Positions 20,068 through 28,548 of a DNA stretch of 64,000 bases are shown here, in pieces. Source of the DNA: an uncultured eubacterium 1-6. Lineage in GTDB: Bacteria; Bacillota; Clostridia; Lachnospirales; Lachnospiraceae. How positions within the stretch are numbered: position 1 is the first letter of the stretch; the number at the start of each line of letters is the position of its first letter. The DNA lies in assembly GCA_903789595.1 (NCBI GenBank), contig CAIFEZ010000013.1:35538-99537 (forward strand), read 5' to 3'. Under the pieces are notes generated by a model. It worked only from the letters and a program-made list of their open reading frames with translations, made no database searches and was not told the DNA's origin. Position numbers and translations under genes: made by a program.

Positions 20068-20096
20068 TTTCAATGGCTCCGGAAGTATGATAAAAT
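20068..20096 (+). promoter_or_regulatory. possible promoter of the cdaA operon
   Basis: TTTCAA, a 17-bp spacer and TAAAAT, about 40 bp before the first gene of the operon. The -35 match is weak. Confidence 0.4.
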
Positions 20097-20136
20097 AAAC
20101 TGATGTTTTAGAAACTGATAAGTAGAGGACAGGAAA

Positions 20137-20571
20137 ATGATTGACAAGAAAAGACTGTACCTGATGATCGGTCTGGCGAGATTTGAGAAGAAGCATGTCG
20201 ACGGATCCTTCCGGATCAGCAGGTATTATCAGAACGATTATACGGCTTTCGCCCTGATCCGGAATCTGCTTCTTAGCACGATCGCGTATATCCTGCTGTT
20301 TGGTGTACTGGTGCTGGCAAATATGGATACGTTTCTTTCCCGGCTGAATTCCGCGGATATCCGTCCGGTTATCGCGGTGCTTATCGTCAGCTATGTTATT
20401 TTTGTGGGAATCTATTCCGTCATCGCCTATATCCTGGCGCGGATCCGTTATGTGCGCATGCAGAGCGACATGGAAGAGTACGAACGTGCTCTCGCGAGGC
20501 TGGGACGCATGTACCGTCGCGGATACCATGAGGAGAGCGGCGAGAGCGAAAGGCAGGAGGAACAAGAATGA
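20137..20571 (+). CDS. small membrane protein upstream of cdaA
   Basis: 144 residues. A polar N-terminus (1-42) is followed by two hydrophobic segments near 43-61 and 76-99, then a charged C-terminal tail rich in Arg and Glu. Its stop overlaps the next start by four bases (ATGA), so translation is coupled to the following multi-pass membrane protein. I do not recognise a named family. The operon context (cdaA, cdaR) suggests an envelope or c-di-AMP-linked role, but this is inference. Confidence 0.75.
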   Translation: MIDKKRLYLMIGLARFEKKHVDGSFRISRYYQNDYTAFALIRNLLLSTIAYILLFGVLVLANMDTFLSRLNSADIRPVIAVLIVSYVIFVGIYSVIAYILARIRYVRMQSDMEEYERALARLGRMYRRGYHEESGESERQEEQE

Positions 20572-21773
20572 ACGCTTTGCTGGAAGTAAGAGAAAGACTG
20601 ATCCGGTTTTATACGGATTACGATGTATATATCCGCCCGCTTTTCCGTTTTGCGCTGGCGGTGATCACATTCATTACCCTGAATGACAGAATCGGATACA
20701 TGAGCCAGGTAAATAATCTGCTTGTGATCATCATTCTTTCCGTCATCTGCGCGATCCTTCCGATTAACGGGATCGTTTTTATCGGCACACTGCTGATTGT
20801 TGTCAACAGCTTCGGCCTGAACGTCGGAGTCGGCGCCTTCGCGGCTGTACTGTATCTGCTGATGCTGCTTCTGTACTTCCGTTTTGTTCCGAAGGATGCA
20901 CTTGCGATTATTCTCACCCCTGTGGCGGGAGCGCTTCACATGCCGATGACGGTTCCCGTTGTGATGGGGCTGATGCGGGGACCTGTGTCCGCGATTACGC
21001 TGATCTTCAGCGTTCTCTCCTGGTCCTTTGTAAACGCTCTCCCGGATACGGTTGAGGCTGTTGCGAATACCAAGGGCGCCAGTATGATCGATGTCTTGCA
21101 GGCAATCCCCGGTGCGATGCTGAATGCGAAGACGATTCTGATGCTCGTGACCTTTGTCGTGGTATTCCTGATTGTCACATGCATCCGGGAGTTGGTCAGC
21201 AGCCACGCGTGGGAGATCAGTATTCTCGTCAGCGCAATCATTTATCTGGGCCTTATGATTGCCGGATCAAGCATCCTGAATGTGAAGATCAACCTTCTGA
21301 TGACCGTGCTTGAGACCGTACTGTCGGCAGCAGTCGCCCTTGTCTTTGAATTTTTCTGCTATAATGCGGACTATTCTCATACCGAGTTTCTCCAGTTTGA
21401 GGACGACAACAACTACTATTATGTAAAAGTCACGCCAAAGCGCAGACCGAGATATGATCTGGAAGAGGAAGAGAGCGAGACGGAAGAGGTAGAGGCAGAC
21501 GCGGATGAGAAGCGTTTTGTCACCCGTGAGAGCAGTGCTTTCGAGAAAAAATTTGACGGGATCAATCTTCAGTCAAGGCTTGAGGAATCCCTGAAGTCTT
21601 TGAATACAAACCAGAACGGCCGCGAGAACCGGTCTGCCGACACTTCCCGCGGCAACGCCGGGAATGCGGATAAAGATGATACCATCCGACTGGATCCGCC
21701 AGCGCCGAAGCCTGAGGAGGACGCGAAGACAAAAGAAGAAGCTTTGGGACAGACCAGGGTCATCCGGAAGTAA
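20568..21773 (+). CDS. multi-pass membrane protein with acidic cytoplasmic tail, upstream of cdaA
   Basis: 401 residues. Roughly eight or nine hydrophobic segments fill residues 25-265, with conserved-looking polar spots (PVAGALHMPMT, SWSFVNALPDT). The last 130 residues are hydrophilic, first acidic (EEEESETEEVEADADE) and then Asn/Lys/Pro-rich, and probably cytoplasmic. Start overlaps the preceding stop by four bases; cdaA follows 65 bp later. It could be a transporter or a scaffold for the cyclase. The family is not recognised. Confidence 0.75.
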   Translation: MNALLEVRERLIRFYTDYDVYIRPLFRFALAVITFITLNDRIGYMSQVNNLLVIIILSVICAILPINGIVFIGTLLIVVNSFGLNVGVGAFAAVLYLLMLLLYFRFVPKDALAIILTPVAGALHMPMTVPVVMGLMRGPVSAITLIFSVLSWSFVNALPDTVEAVANTKGASMIDVLQAIPGAMLNAKTILMLVTFVVVFLIVTCIRELVSSHAWEISILVSAIIYLGLMIAGSSILNVKINLLMTVLETVLSAAVALVFEFFCYNADYSHTEFLQFEDDNNYYYVKVTPKRRPRYDLEEEESETEEVEADADEKRFVTRESSAFEKKFDGINLQSRLEESLKSLNTNQNGRENRSADTSRGNAGNADKDDTIRLDPPAPKPEEDAKTKEEALGQTRVIRK

Positions 21774-21838
21774 CACACGTCGGGAGAGACACAGATTCGA
21801 AAATCAACCGGCTTTTCCCAGGAAAGAAGGAGAACTGC

Positions 21839-22723
21839 ATGAATGCTTTTCTGAGCAGGTTTCAGTATTATATCCTGTCGTGGCTGAAACCGCCAAAAAC
21901 AATTCAGGTCATTGATATCGTTCAGATACTACTTCTGGCTTTTCTGATTTACCGGCTGATCATCTGGATGAAGAATACTCGTGCATATACCCTTCTGAAG
22001 GGTATTCTGTTTATCGGAGCATTTGTCATCATTGCCAATATCCTGAACATGGAGGTTATCGTCTGGCTTCTCGGCAACCTGAGTGTCGTGGCATTTACGG
22101 CGATCGTCATTATCTTCCAGCCGGAGCTTCGGAAGGTGCTGGAACAGATGGGACACAGCAATGTGCTGCGGTCGATTTTTTCAGTTAACAGATCCGGCGA
22201 AGACAACAAGCGGTTCAGCAACCACACGATCAATGAGCTGGTGAGAGCCTGCTTCGAGATGGGCGATGTGAAGACGGGCGCGCTGATCGTCATCGAGAAG
22301 GAAACACTTCTGGATGAGTATATCAGCACCGGAATCCGCCTGGATGCCATCGTTTCCGGACAGCTGCTGATCAATATTTTCGAACACAACACGCCGCTTC
22401 ACGACGGCGCGGTAATCATACAGAATGACCGGATCGCGGCGGCAACCTGTTACCTGCCACTCTCCGACAACATGGAGCTGAGCAAAAAGCTCGGCACCAG
22501 ACACCGCGCAGGCGTAGGGATCAGCGAGATTACGGACTCTCTGACGATTATTGTGTCCGAAGAGACCGGAAGCGTATCCTATGCCATGAACGGGCGGCTG
22601 CACACGGCGATTTCACCCAGTGAGCTGCGCGAGGTACTGCAGGAGGTCCAGGTGCTCTACAACGATAAAATCCGCATGCTGAAAGGGGGACGCAGAAACC
22701 GTGATGCGAAGAATCCTAGATAG
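21839..22723 (+). CDS. cdaA: diadenylate cyclase CdaA
   Basis: 294 residues. Three transmembrane helices span about residues 25-95, followed by a coiled linker and the DAC domain. The catalytic DGA motif (LHDGAVI, near 184) and RHR motif (GTRHRAGVG, near 221) are both intact. It makes c-di-AMP from two ATP, a signal for potassium and osmotic balance and wall homeostasis. The gene overlaps the start of cdaR, its usual membrane partner. AGAAGGAGA precedes the start. Confidence 0.96.
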   Translation: MNAFLSRFQYYILSWLKPPKTIQVIDIVQILLLAFLIYRLIIWMKNTRAYTLLKGILFIGAFVIIANILNMEVIVWLLGNLSVVAFTAIVIIFQPELRKVLEQMGHSNVLRSIFSVNRSGEDNKRFSNHTINELVRACFEMGDVKTGALIVIEKETLLDEYISTGIRLDAIVSGQLLINIFEHNTPLHDGAVIIQNDRIAAATCYLPLSDNMELSKKLGTRHRAGVGISEITDSLTIIVSEETGSVSYAMNGRLHTAISPSELREVLQEVQVLYNDKIRMLKGGRRNRDAKNPR

Positions 22724-24029
22724 TCTGCGTTCCAACATCGGTTACAAGCTGCTTGCGCTTCTGATCGCGATTGTCATCTGGTATGCAGTGGTGGACACAA
22801 ATGATCCGGTTGAGACGGAGTCATACACCGTTCATATCACGGTGACGAACGAATCGTACATCTCCAACGGAAAGCAGATCTATATGATTGAGGATCAGTA
22901 TAAGACGGTTACCGTATACGTGAAGGGCAACCGCTCGGAGCTGAAAAATATCTCGGCAGATGATATCACTGTAACGGCTGATCTGACCCAGATCGTCGAC
23001 CTCGAGCGGGATCCCGTCATGGTTCCGCTCACGGTCACGGTCCCGGGCATTTCGGCGTCCGATCTGACGCTTTCCAGAACCGCCATACCGATTACGATCG
23101 AGGACGTCGCAAGCAAGGAGTTTGCGGTGAGTGTCGATACGGGTAGCTCGGTTCCGGGGTCCAGCTATGAGGTGGGTACCGCGACTCCGAATCCGGAAAA
23201 GATTGTAATTAACGGACCGGAATCAATTATTAACGAGATCGACAGTGTCGTCGCCAAGATTGACGTGACCGGCATGACGCAGGACGGAAACCGCAAGGCG
23301 GAGCTCGAGATCATGGACAAGAACGGAGAGGCGCTGTCTCAGGAGACGATCAAGGACGACCTGACCTTCGACGGAGGCGTGCCGGATGTTTCGGTCTATG
23401 TCGATCTGTGGAAGAAGCAGTCCGGCGTCGGAATGAAGGTCGAATATTCCGGAGAACCGGCAGACGGGTACAATGTCACGGCGGTGAGCACGACACCGGA
23501 GACCATCACGGTGGTGGGAACCGACGACGCGCTGAATGCGCTCGCGGAAAATGGCAATATCATCACGATCCCGGAGGGTTATGTATCCGTTTCAGATGCT
23601 TCCTCGGATGTGACGGCGGAAGTAGAGCTCAGTGATGTGCTGCCGGACGGCCTGCGGCTTGCGTCGAGCACAGCAGGGACGGTCACGGTTACCGTCACGA
23701 TCCTTTCGGATGAGACAAAGGAATTTACTCTGGACGTGGATGATATCGTCACGAACAACCTGGATCCGGACCTGACGATCTCCTATGATCAGACCAGTAT
23801 ACAGGTGCGTCTGAACGGAGCAGGATCCGTCATCGACGATCTGAAGACATCAGATATCAAGGCCTCCATTGATCTCAAGGGCAAGGGCACAGGCGACTAT
23901 ACGGTAAATGTGACCTTTGCACTTCCGACGGGAGTGTCTCTCGATACTGAGGTCTCGATTCCGGTACATCTGAAGGAGAAGGCGACGGCAAGCTCCTCTT
24001 CCGGCAGCAGTAAAGAAAGCAGCTCGTAG
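22704..24029 (+). CDS. cdaR: YbbR-domain protein, CdaA regulator CdaR
   Basis: 441 residues from ATG 22704; a GTG at 22701 is equally close to the AAAGGGGG site. One N-terminal membrane helix (residues 10-30) is followed by tandem extracellular YbbR domains, recognised by repeating valine-rich strands and VxGPES or VVGTDDAL motifs. The tail is Ser-rich. CdaR binds CdaA and tunes c-di-AMP synthesis. The glmM gene that often follows cdaR is absent; an HPr-like gene follows instead. Confidence 0.92.
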   Translation: MRRILDSLRSNIGYKLLALLIAIVIWYAVVDTNDPVETESYTVHITVTNESYISNGKQIYMIEDQYKTVTVYVKGNRSELKNISADDITVTADLTQIVDLERDPVMVPLTVTVPGISASDLTLSRTAIPITIEDVASKEFAVSVDTGSSVPGSSYEVGTATPNPEKIVINGPESIINEIDSVVAKIDVTGMTQDGNRKAELEIMDKNGEALSQETIKDDLTFDGGVPDVSVYVDLWKKQSGVGMKVEYSGEPADGYNVTAVSTTPETITVVGTDDALNALAENGNIITIPEGYVSVSDASSDVTAEVELSDVLPDGLRLASSTAGTVTVTVTILSDETKEFTLDVDDIVTNNLDPDLTISYDQTSIQVRLNGAGSVIDDLKTSDIKASIDLKGKGTGDYTVNVTFALPTGVSLDTEVSIPVHLKEKATASSSSGSSKESSS

Positions 24030-24055
24030 CACGCAAATCCAGCAGGGGACGGAAA

Positions 24056-24343
24056 ATGGTCAGCAGAACAATGGTGATAAAAGGAAAAAACGGGCTGCAT
24101 CTGAGGCCTGCCGGCAGAATCAGTGAGGCGGCGCTCCGGTTCCGGTCTGAGATCACCCTGGAGTACAACGAGGGTCTTTCCACCGCAAACGCCAGGAGCG
24201 TGCTCAGTCTGCTTGCCGCAGGTCTGCAGGAAGGTGACGTGGTTAAGCTCTGCTGCAGGGGAAGCGATGAAAAGGAAGCCCTGGACGCGGTCGCAAGGGC
24301 ATTTTCAGAAGAAACGGAGGCTGTCCCGTCCCGGGAAAGATAA
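24056..24343 (+). CDS. HPr family phosphocarrier protein
   Basis: 95 residues. GLHLRPAG near residues 13-20 holds the phosphorylatable His15 equivalent. NARSVLSLLAAGL near 46-58 contains the regulatory Ser46 region, and GSDEKEAL near 70 matches the family end. HPr passes phosphate from enzyme I to sugar permeases, and HPr(Ser-P) serves catabolite control in Firmicutes. The presence of His argues against Crh. It lies 26 bp after cdaR and is probably in that operon. It may be a second, diverged HPr rather than ptsH. Confidence 0.85.
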   Translation: MVSRTMVIKGKNGLHLRPAGRISEAALRFRSEITLEYNEGLSTANARSVLSLLAAGLQEGDVVKLCCRGSDEKEALDAVARAFSEETEAVPSRER

Positions 24344-24368
24344 AAGGAGAATACAGACGGAGATGGGA

Positions 24369-24430
24369 AATACCCCCGGCTTGCGTTTTCATGGCGGTTT
24401 GTCACCATGAGAACGCAGGCCGGGGGTATT
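24369..24430 (+). terminator. 26-bp perfect-pairing hairpin after the HPr-like gene
   Basis: 24369-24394 pairs with 24405-24430 over 26 base pairs (two G-U wobbles on the + strand) around a 10-base loop. There is no T run after it, so it is either an atypical terminator or an RNase III-type processing hairpin at the end of the cdaA operon. It directly abuts a shortened MITE-like repeat. Confidence 0.5.
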
Positions 24431-24492
24431 GTTCACGCACAGCTGACAGGGCGGTGAAATCCCTGCCTTTCAGATATCCGGTGAACAGTAAG
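24429..24492. repeat. internally deleted MITE-like element
   Basis: A 64-bp sequence starting TTGTTCACG and ending GGTGAACAGTAA, with GTGAAATCCCTGCCTTTCAG inside. It matches the outer ends of the 247-bp element at 19782-20028 with the middle missing. Confidence 0.65.
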
Positions 24493-24618
24493 CAGTCGGG
24501 GTATTTTCGCAGAGATTTCATCGCTGTTTTCACATATTCTACACAAATAACAGGTAAAATACGTGTATCAAAGGCATATTAACGCTATACTGACGCTGAA
24601 ACCAAAGGAGCTTGAGCT

Positions 24619-26598
24619 ATGAGTGATTTTTATGAAGACAGGAATTCCGGCTCGTCATCGGAAGAGAGCCGCGGAACACCGGGCCCGTCTCTGAATGAAA
24701 ACGGCGGAAACGCTGCAGCGGCACCGCCGTCGGAGCAGCCCTCGGATGAGAAAGCAGCGGCTACGCAATCGGGACAGCCGGCGAATGAGAAGACAGCGGC
24801 TTCACAGCCGGAACAGCCCGCGGAAGAGAAGGCAGCGGCTTCGCGGTCGGAACAGCCTTCGGAAGAGAAGACGACTTACAGCTGGGTGAATCCGAGACTG
24901 CGTCAGGGCGGAGCGGATCAGACCGGGAACAATCCCTGGTCCGGAGGAAGCGACGGGAATTACTGGAGATACAGCGATGACAGCGGGAACAGCACAGGGC
25001 CGGACCGGCAGGCAGGAACGGAAACGTTCGGGACGGAACAGCAGAACGGCGGCGGGGCGGCCGGCGGTCAGAGACAGGAGAACAGGACGGATCCATGGTC
25101 CGGGCCGAACCGGAACAATTACTCGGATTACAGTTTCCGCGGCAGCAGACCGGACCGGAAGGGACGCAGGAATCTGGATCAGGATCACCGCGTGAAGCGC
25201 CCGCGGCGAAGCGGCAGACAGTGGGCGGCAGTGATTGCCATGGCGGTTGTATTCGGACTGATCGCGGGACTTGTTGCCTACGGAGTCAACTACATCGGGA
25301 ACCGTATCCATCCGGTCTATTCATCGGCTTCTGCCGGGAATAACGCGGGGGAGACGGAACTTCCCGGGAACAGCACCTCGGAGGCGTCAGAAAATGTTTC
25401 TGCGTCTTCCGGGACAGCGGTCACACCGGACATTGATGCAACGGGCAGGAATCAGGAAATGTCGGTTGCGGAGGTGGCCTCGGCTGCGATGCCGTCTCTG
25501 GTGACCATCTCTACGATGTCTGTGGAAGAAATGCAGAGCTTTTTCGGCGGCACGCAGAAATATCAGGTTCAGGGCGCGGGAACCGGAATCATCATCGGAG
25601 AAAACAATTCGGAGCTTCTGATCGCGACGAACAATCATGTAATCGAAGGGGCTTCGCAGGTATCCGTGGGATTTGTGGATGAGTCGGTGATTTCCGCTCA
25701 GATCAAGGGGTTTGATGAGGAACATGATCTCGCAGTAGTTGCGGTGAAACTCTCTGATATTTCCGATGATACGAAAGGTCAGATCCGGGTTGCAACCGTC
25801 GGGGATTCCGATGAGCTTGTTCTCGGACAGCAGGTGGTGGCCATCGGAAACGCGCTCGGTTACGGGCAGTCTGTGACGAGCGGGTACGTCAGCGCACTGA
25901 ACCGTTCGCTTCAGCTTTCCGACGGTACGAATACCTTTACCTCGGACGGTCTGATTCAGACAGATGCCGCCATCAATTCCGGAAACTCGGGAGGTGCGCT
26001 CCTGAACATGAAGGGAGAGCTGGTGGGAATCAATGAGGCGAAAAGAAGCGGAGGAAATGGGTCACAGGCTTCCGTGGACAACGTCGGGTTTGCCATTCCC
26101 ATGGCAAAGGCGGAGCCGATTCTGGAAGAACTCATGAACGAGAACACCAGATCGCAGTTGGATGATGACAAGCGAGGCTATCTCGGCATCACATGTGCGG
26201 ATGTCACCAGCGAGTATTCGCAGATATACAATATGCCGGAGGGCGTCTGCGTAACTTCTGTTGTGTCCGGAGGACCCGCGGACCAGGCGGGCATCCGGAA
26301 GGGCGATGTTATAACAAAATTTGACGGCAAGAGTATTACTTCATATTCCAAGCTGGAAAATCGTCTGAAGTATTATTCTTCCGGAGAGGAAGTTCCGGTA
26401 GTGATACAGCGCGCGAGCGGAAGCACTTACAAGGAACAGACGGTGAAGGTGACGCTGGGCACGAGCGATGCCATCAGCAGCATTCAGAACCAGGATACGC
26501 AGGGCTCCGGACAGAACGGCAATTCCGGAATTCCGGGAACTGAGCCCGGCGGGAATGACAACAGCGGCAATATCTTTGGACAGATTTTCGGCAACTGA
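24619..26598 (+). CDS. htrA: HtrA/DegP-like membrane-anchored serine protease
   Basis: 659 residues. Residues 1-195 are low complexity and cytoplasmic, with four near-copies of a 14-residue repeat (EQP..EKAAA..) at about 38-90. A single membrane helix is near 200-222. The trypsin-like domain has the complete triad: His340 (NNHVIEG), Asp370 (HDLAVV) and Ser457 (NSGNSGG). A PDZ domain (about 525-610) and a Gly/Asn-rich tail follow. It degrades or refolds misfolded exported proteins. clpX lies 30 bp downstream. Confidence 0.94.
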   Translation: MSDFYEDRNSGSSSEESRGTPGPSLNENGGNAAAAPPSEQPSDEKAAATQSGQPANEKTAASQPEQPAEEKAAASRSEQPSEEKTTYSWVNPRLRQGGADQTGNNPWSGGSDGNYWRYSDDSGNSTGPDRQAGTETFGTEQQNGGGAAGGQRQENRTDPWSGPNRNNYSDYSFRGSRPDRKGRRNLDQDHRVKRPRRSGRQWAAVIAMAVVFGLIAGLVAYGVNYIGNRIHPVYSSASAGNNAGETELPGNSTSEASENVSASSGTAVTPDIDATGRNQEMSVAEVASAAMPSLVTISTMSVEEMQSFFGGTQKYQVQGAGTGIIIGENNSELLIATNNHVIEGASQVSVGFVDESVISAQIKGFDEEHDLAVVAVKLSDISDDTKGQIRVATVGDSDELVLGQQVVAIGNALGYGQSVTSGYVSALNRSLQLSDGTNTFTSDGLIQTDAAINSGNSGGALLNMKGELVGINEAKRSGGNGSQASVDNVGFAIPMAKAEPILEELMNENTRSQLDDDKRGYLGITCADVTSEYSQIYNMPEGVCVTSVVSGGPADQAGIRKGDVITKFDGKSITSYSKLENRLKYYSSGEEVPVVIQRASGSTYKEQTVKVTLGTSDAISSIQNQDTQGSGQNGNSGIPGTEPGGNDNSGNIFGQIFGN

Positions 26599-26628
26599 TT
26601 TTTCGGGAGGAGCAGCGAAGGAAAAGGT

Positions 26629-28227
26629 ATGACGGATGAAAAGGATATCATTGACGGAGACTTCCGCGAGGTAGCGGATTCCGATGAGAAGAATCCAAAC
26701 GAGAGAAATTCCGGTGAGCAGAATCCGGACGAAGTGAATTCTGATGTAAAGTATCCGGTTGAAAAGAAACCGGACGAGGAAAGTTCGGACGCGAAAACCA
26801 CATCAGAATCCGAAGAGAAAGCGGAGAACACGGATGATGGAGAAGAGGATACGAACGATGAGCAAAAACAGCGCGGCGGTCATTACTGTATGATGTGCCG
26901 GCACCCGGAAAGCGTCACCGGAAAGCAGATCGAGCTGCCCGGAGGAATGCATATCTGCACGGACTGCATGCAGAAGGGATTCGAGGCGATTCAGAATCCC
27001 GGGGTGAACGAGATGCTGAGCAAACTGCCGCCAAATGTCGGCATGATTGATCTGTCGAGTCTCGGGCTCGGTATGCCTGCCCGCGATCATAAGAAGAAAG
27101 AGAAGCAGGACACTTCAAAGAAAAAGAAACTCACCATGCGCGATGTGCCGAAGCCGCATATCATCAAGGCAAAGCTGGACGAGTACGTCATCGGTCAGGA
27201 ACATGCGAAAAAGGTGATGTCAGTCGCAGTGTACAACCATTACAAGAGAATCCTTCAGACCCCGGAGCAGATGAAGGACGGCACGGAAATCGAGAAGTCA
27301 AACATGCTGATGATCGGACCGACCGGCTCCGGAAAAACCTATCTGGTTCAGACACTGGCAAAGCTGCTGGATGTACCCCTTGCCATTACGGATGCCACCA
27401 GTCTGACCGAAGCGGGATATATCGGAGATGATATCGAAAGCGTGGTGTCAAAGCTTCTCGCGGCGGCGGACAATGACGTGGACCGCGCGGAGCACGGCAT
27501 CATCTTCATCGATGAGATCGACAAGATCGCGAAAAAGAAGAACACCAGTCAGAGAGACGTGAGCGGAGAGGCGGTTCAGCAGGGCCTTCTGAAGCTTCTC
27601 GAGGGAAGTGAGGTTGAGGTTCCTGTGGGAGCCACGAGCAAAAACGCGATGGTTCCTCTGGAGACGGTGAATACAAAGAATATCCTCTTTATCTGCGGCG
27701 GCGCTTTCCCGGATCTTGAGGATATCATACGGGAGCGCCTGAACCGCACCTCATCGATGGGATTCCAGGCGGAACTGAAGGACCGGTATGAAGAGGATCC
27801 GGATATACTGCAGAAAGTAACTAATGAAGACCTGCGCGCCTTCGGAATGATCCCGGAATTCCTCGGCAGACTTCCGATTGTCTTTTCTCTCCAGAGCCTT
27901 ACCGAGGATATGCTCGTCAAGATTCTGCGGGAGCCGAGAAACGCGATACTGAAACAGTATGAGAAGCTTCTGGGTCTGGACGGGGTGAAGCTTGTGTTTG
28001 ATGACGGCGCGCTTCACGCCATCGCGAAGAAAGCACTCGAGAAGGATACCGGCGCCCGTGCGCTTCGGGCAATCATCGAGGATTTCATGCTGGATATCAT
28101 GTATGAAATACCGAAGGACGACAATATCGGTGAGGTCATCGTGACAAGGGACTACGTCGAGCATACCGGCGGACCGAAGATCATCCTCCGGGGCCAGGAG
28201 CTTCCGGGAAGTCCGATTCCATCCTGA
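26629..28227 (+). CDS. clpX: ClpX ATPase with an extra acidic N-terminal extension
   Basis: 532 residues, about 100 longer than usual. The first ~83 residues are Asp/Glu/Asn/Pro-rich with loose repeats of NPDE-type. The canonical zinc-binding domain follows: Cys87, Cys90, Cys110 and Cys113. Then Walker A GPTGSGKT, Walker B IIFIDEID, sensor motifs and the ClpX C-terminal domain (EKDTGARALRAI). ClpX unfolds substrates for ClpP. The IGF loop region appears as LGRLPIVFSL neighbourhood only; I did not locate a clear IGF tripeptide. clpP and tig are not adjacent, unlike the common order. Confidence 0.93.
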   Translation: MTDEKDIIDGDFREVADSDEKNPNERNSGEQNPDEVNSDVKYPVEKKPDEESSDAKTTSESEEKAENTDDGEEDTNDEQKQRGGHYCMMCRHPESVTGKQIELPGGMHICTDCMQKGFEAIQNPGVNEMLSKLPPNVGMIDLSSLGLGMPARDHKKKEKQDTSKKKKLTMRDVPKPHIIKAKLDEYVIGQEHAKKVMSVAVYNHYKRILQTPEQMKDGTEIEKSNMLMIGPTGSGKTYLVQTLAKLLDVPLAITDATSLTEAGYIGDDIESVVSKLLAAADNDVDRAEHGIIFIDEIDKIAKKKNTSQRDVSGEAVQQGLLKLLEGSEVEVPVGATSKNAMVPLETVNTKNILFICGGAFPDLEDIIRERLNRTSSMGFQAELKDRYEEDPDILQKVTNEDLRAFGMIPEFLGRLPIVFSLQSLTEDMLVKILREPRNAILKQYEKLLGLDGVKLVFDDGALHAIAKKALEKDTGARALRAIIEDFMLDIMYEIPKDDNIGEVIVTRDYVEHTGGPKIILRGQELPGSPIPS

Positions 28228-28548
28228 AAAAAAGAAATTTCGCGCTCAAGCCTGTGCCTTCGAAATCGCATCCGGTTTCTTGCATTGTAAAATATTGTAT
28301 TTTTCGGGATACAATTGATAAATTTTTGTCGAAATCCACAGTTTTGACGAATGTTGGTGACATTGAGGTGTGAATCATGTAAAATGATTTCCGTAGAAGA
28401 TTACGCAGTTATATTTGATCACACAGATTTCGGAAGAGCTTTCTGCCATGCCGCTCTGATACATGAGCGGGTGATGCGGGGAATCCGGAAACGGCTTTCG
28501 GATACCGGGTGATTCATCAGTATTTCTGTAAAAGGAGGAAGCAATTTA
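28228..28548 (+). other. clpX-pckA spacer
   Basis: 321 bp without a gene. Near 28254-28270, GCCTTCGAAATCGCAT matches the TATAAGC-family array unit. A promoter is annotated at 28357-28385. The 160-base stretch after it is probably the pckA leader, with no recognised riboswitch. AAAGGAGG lies just before pckA. Confidence 0.55.
28357..28385 (+). promoter_or_regulatory. probable sigma-A promoter of pckA
   Basis: GTGACA (five of six consensus bases), a 17-bp spacer, then TAAAAT (five of six). It would give a leader of about 155 bases. Confidence 0.6.

Noticed and set aside
28228..28548. Riboswitch in the pckA leader
   Set aside because: No known aptamer core or terminator/antiterminator pair could be read in the ~155-base leader.
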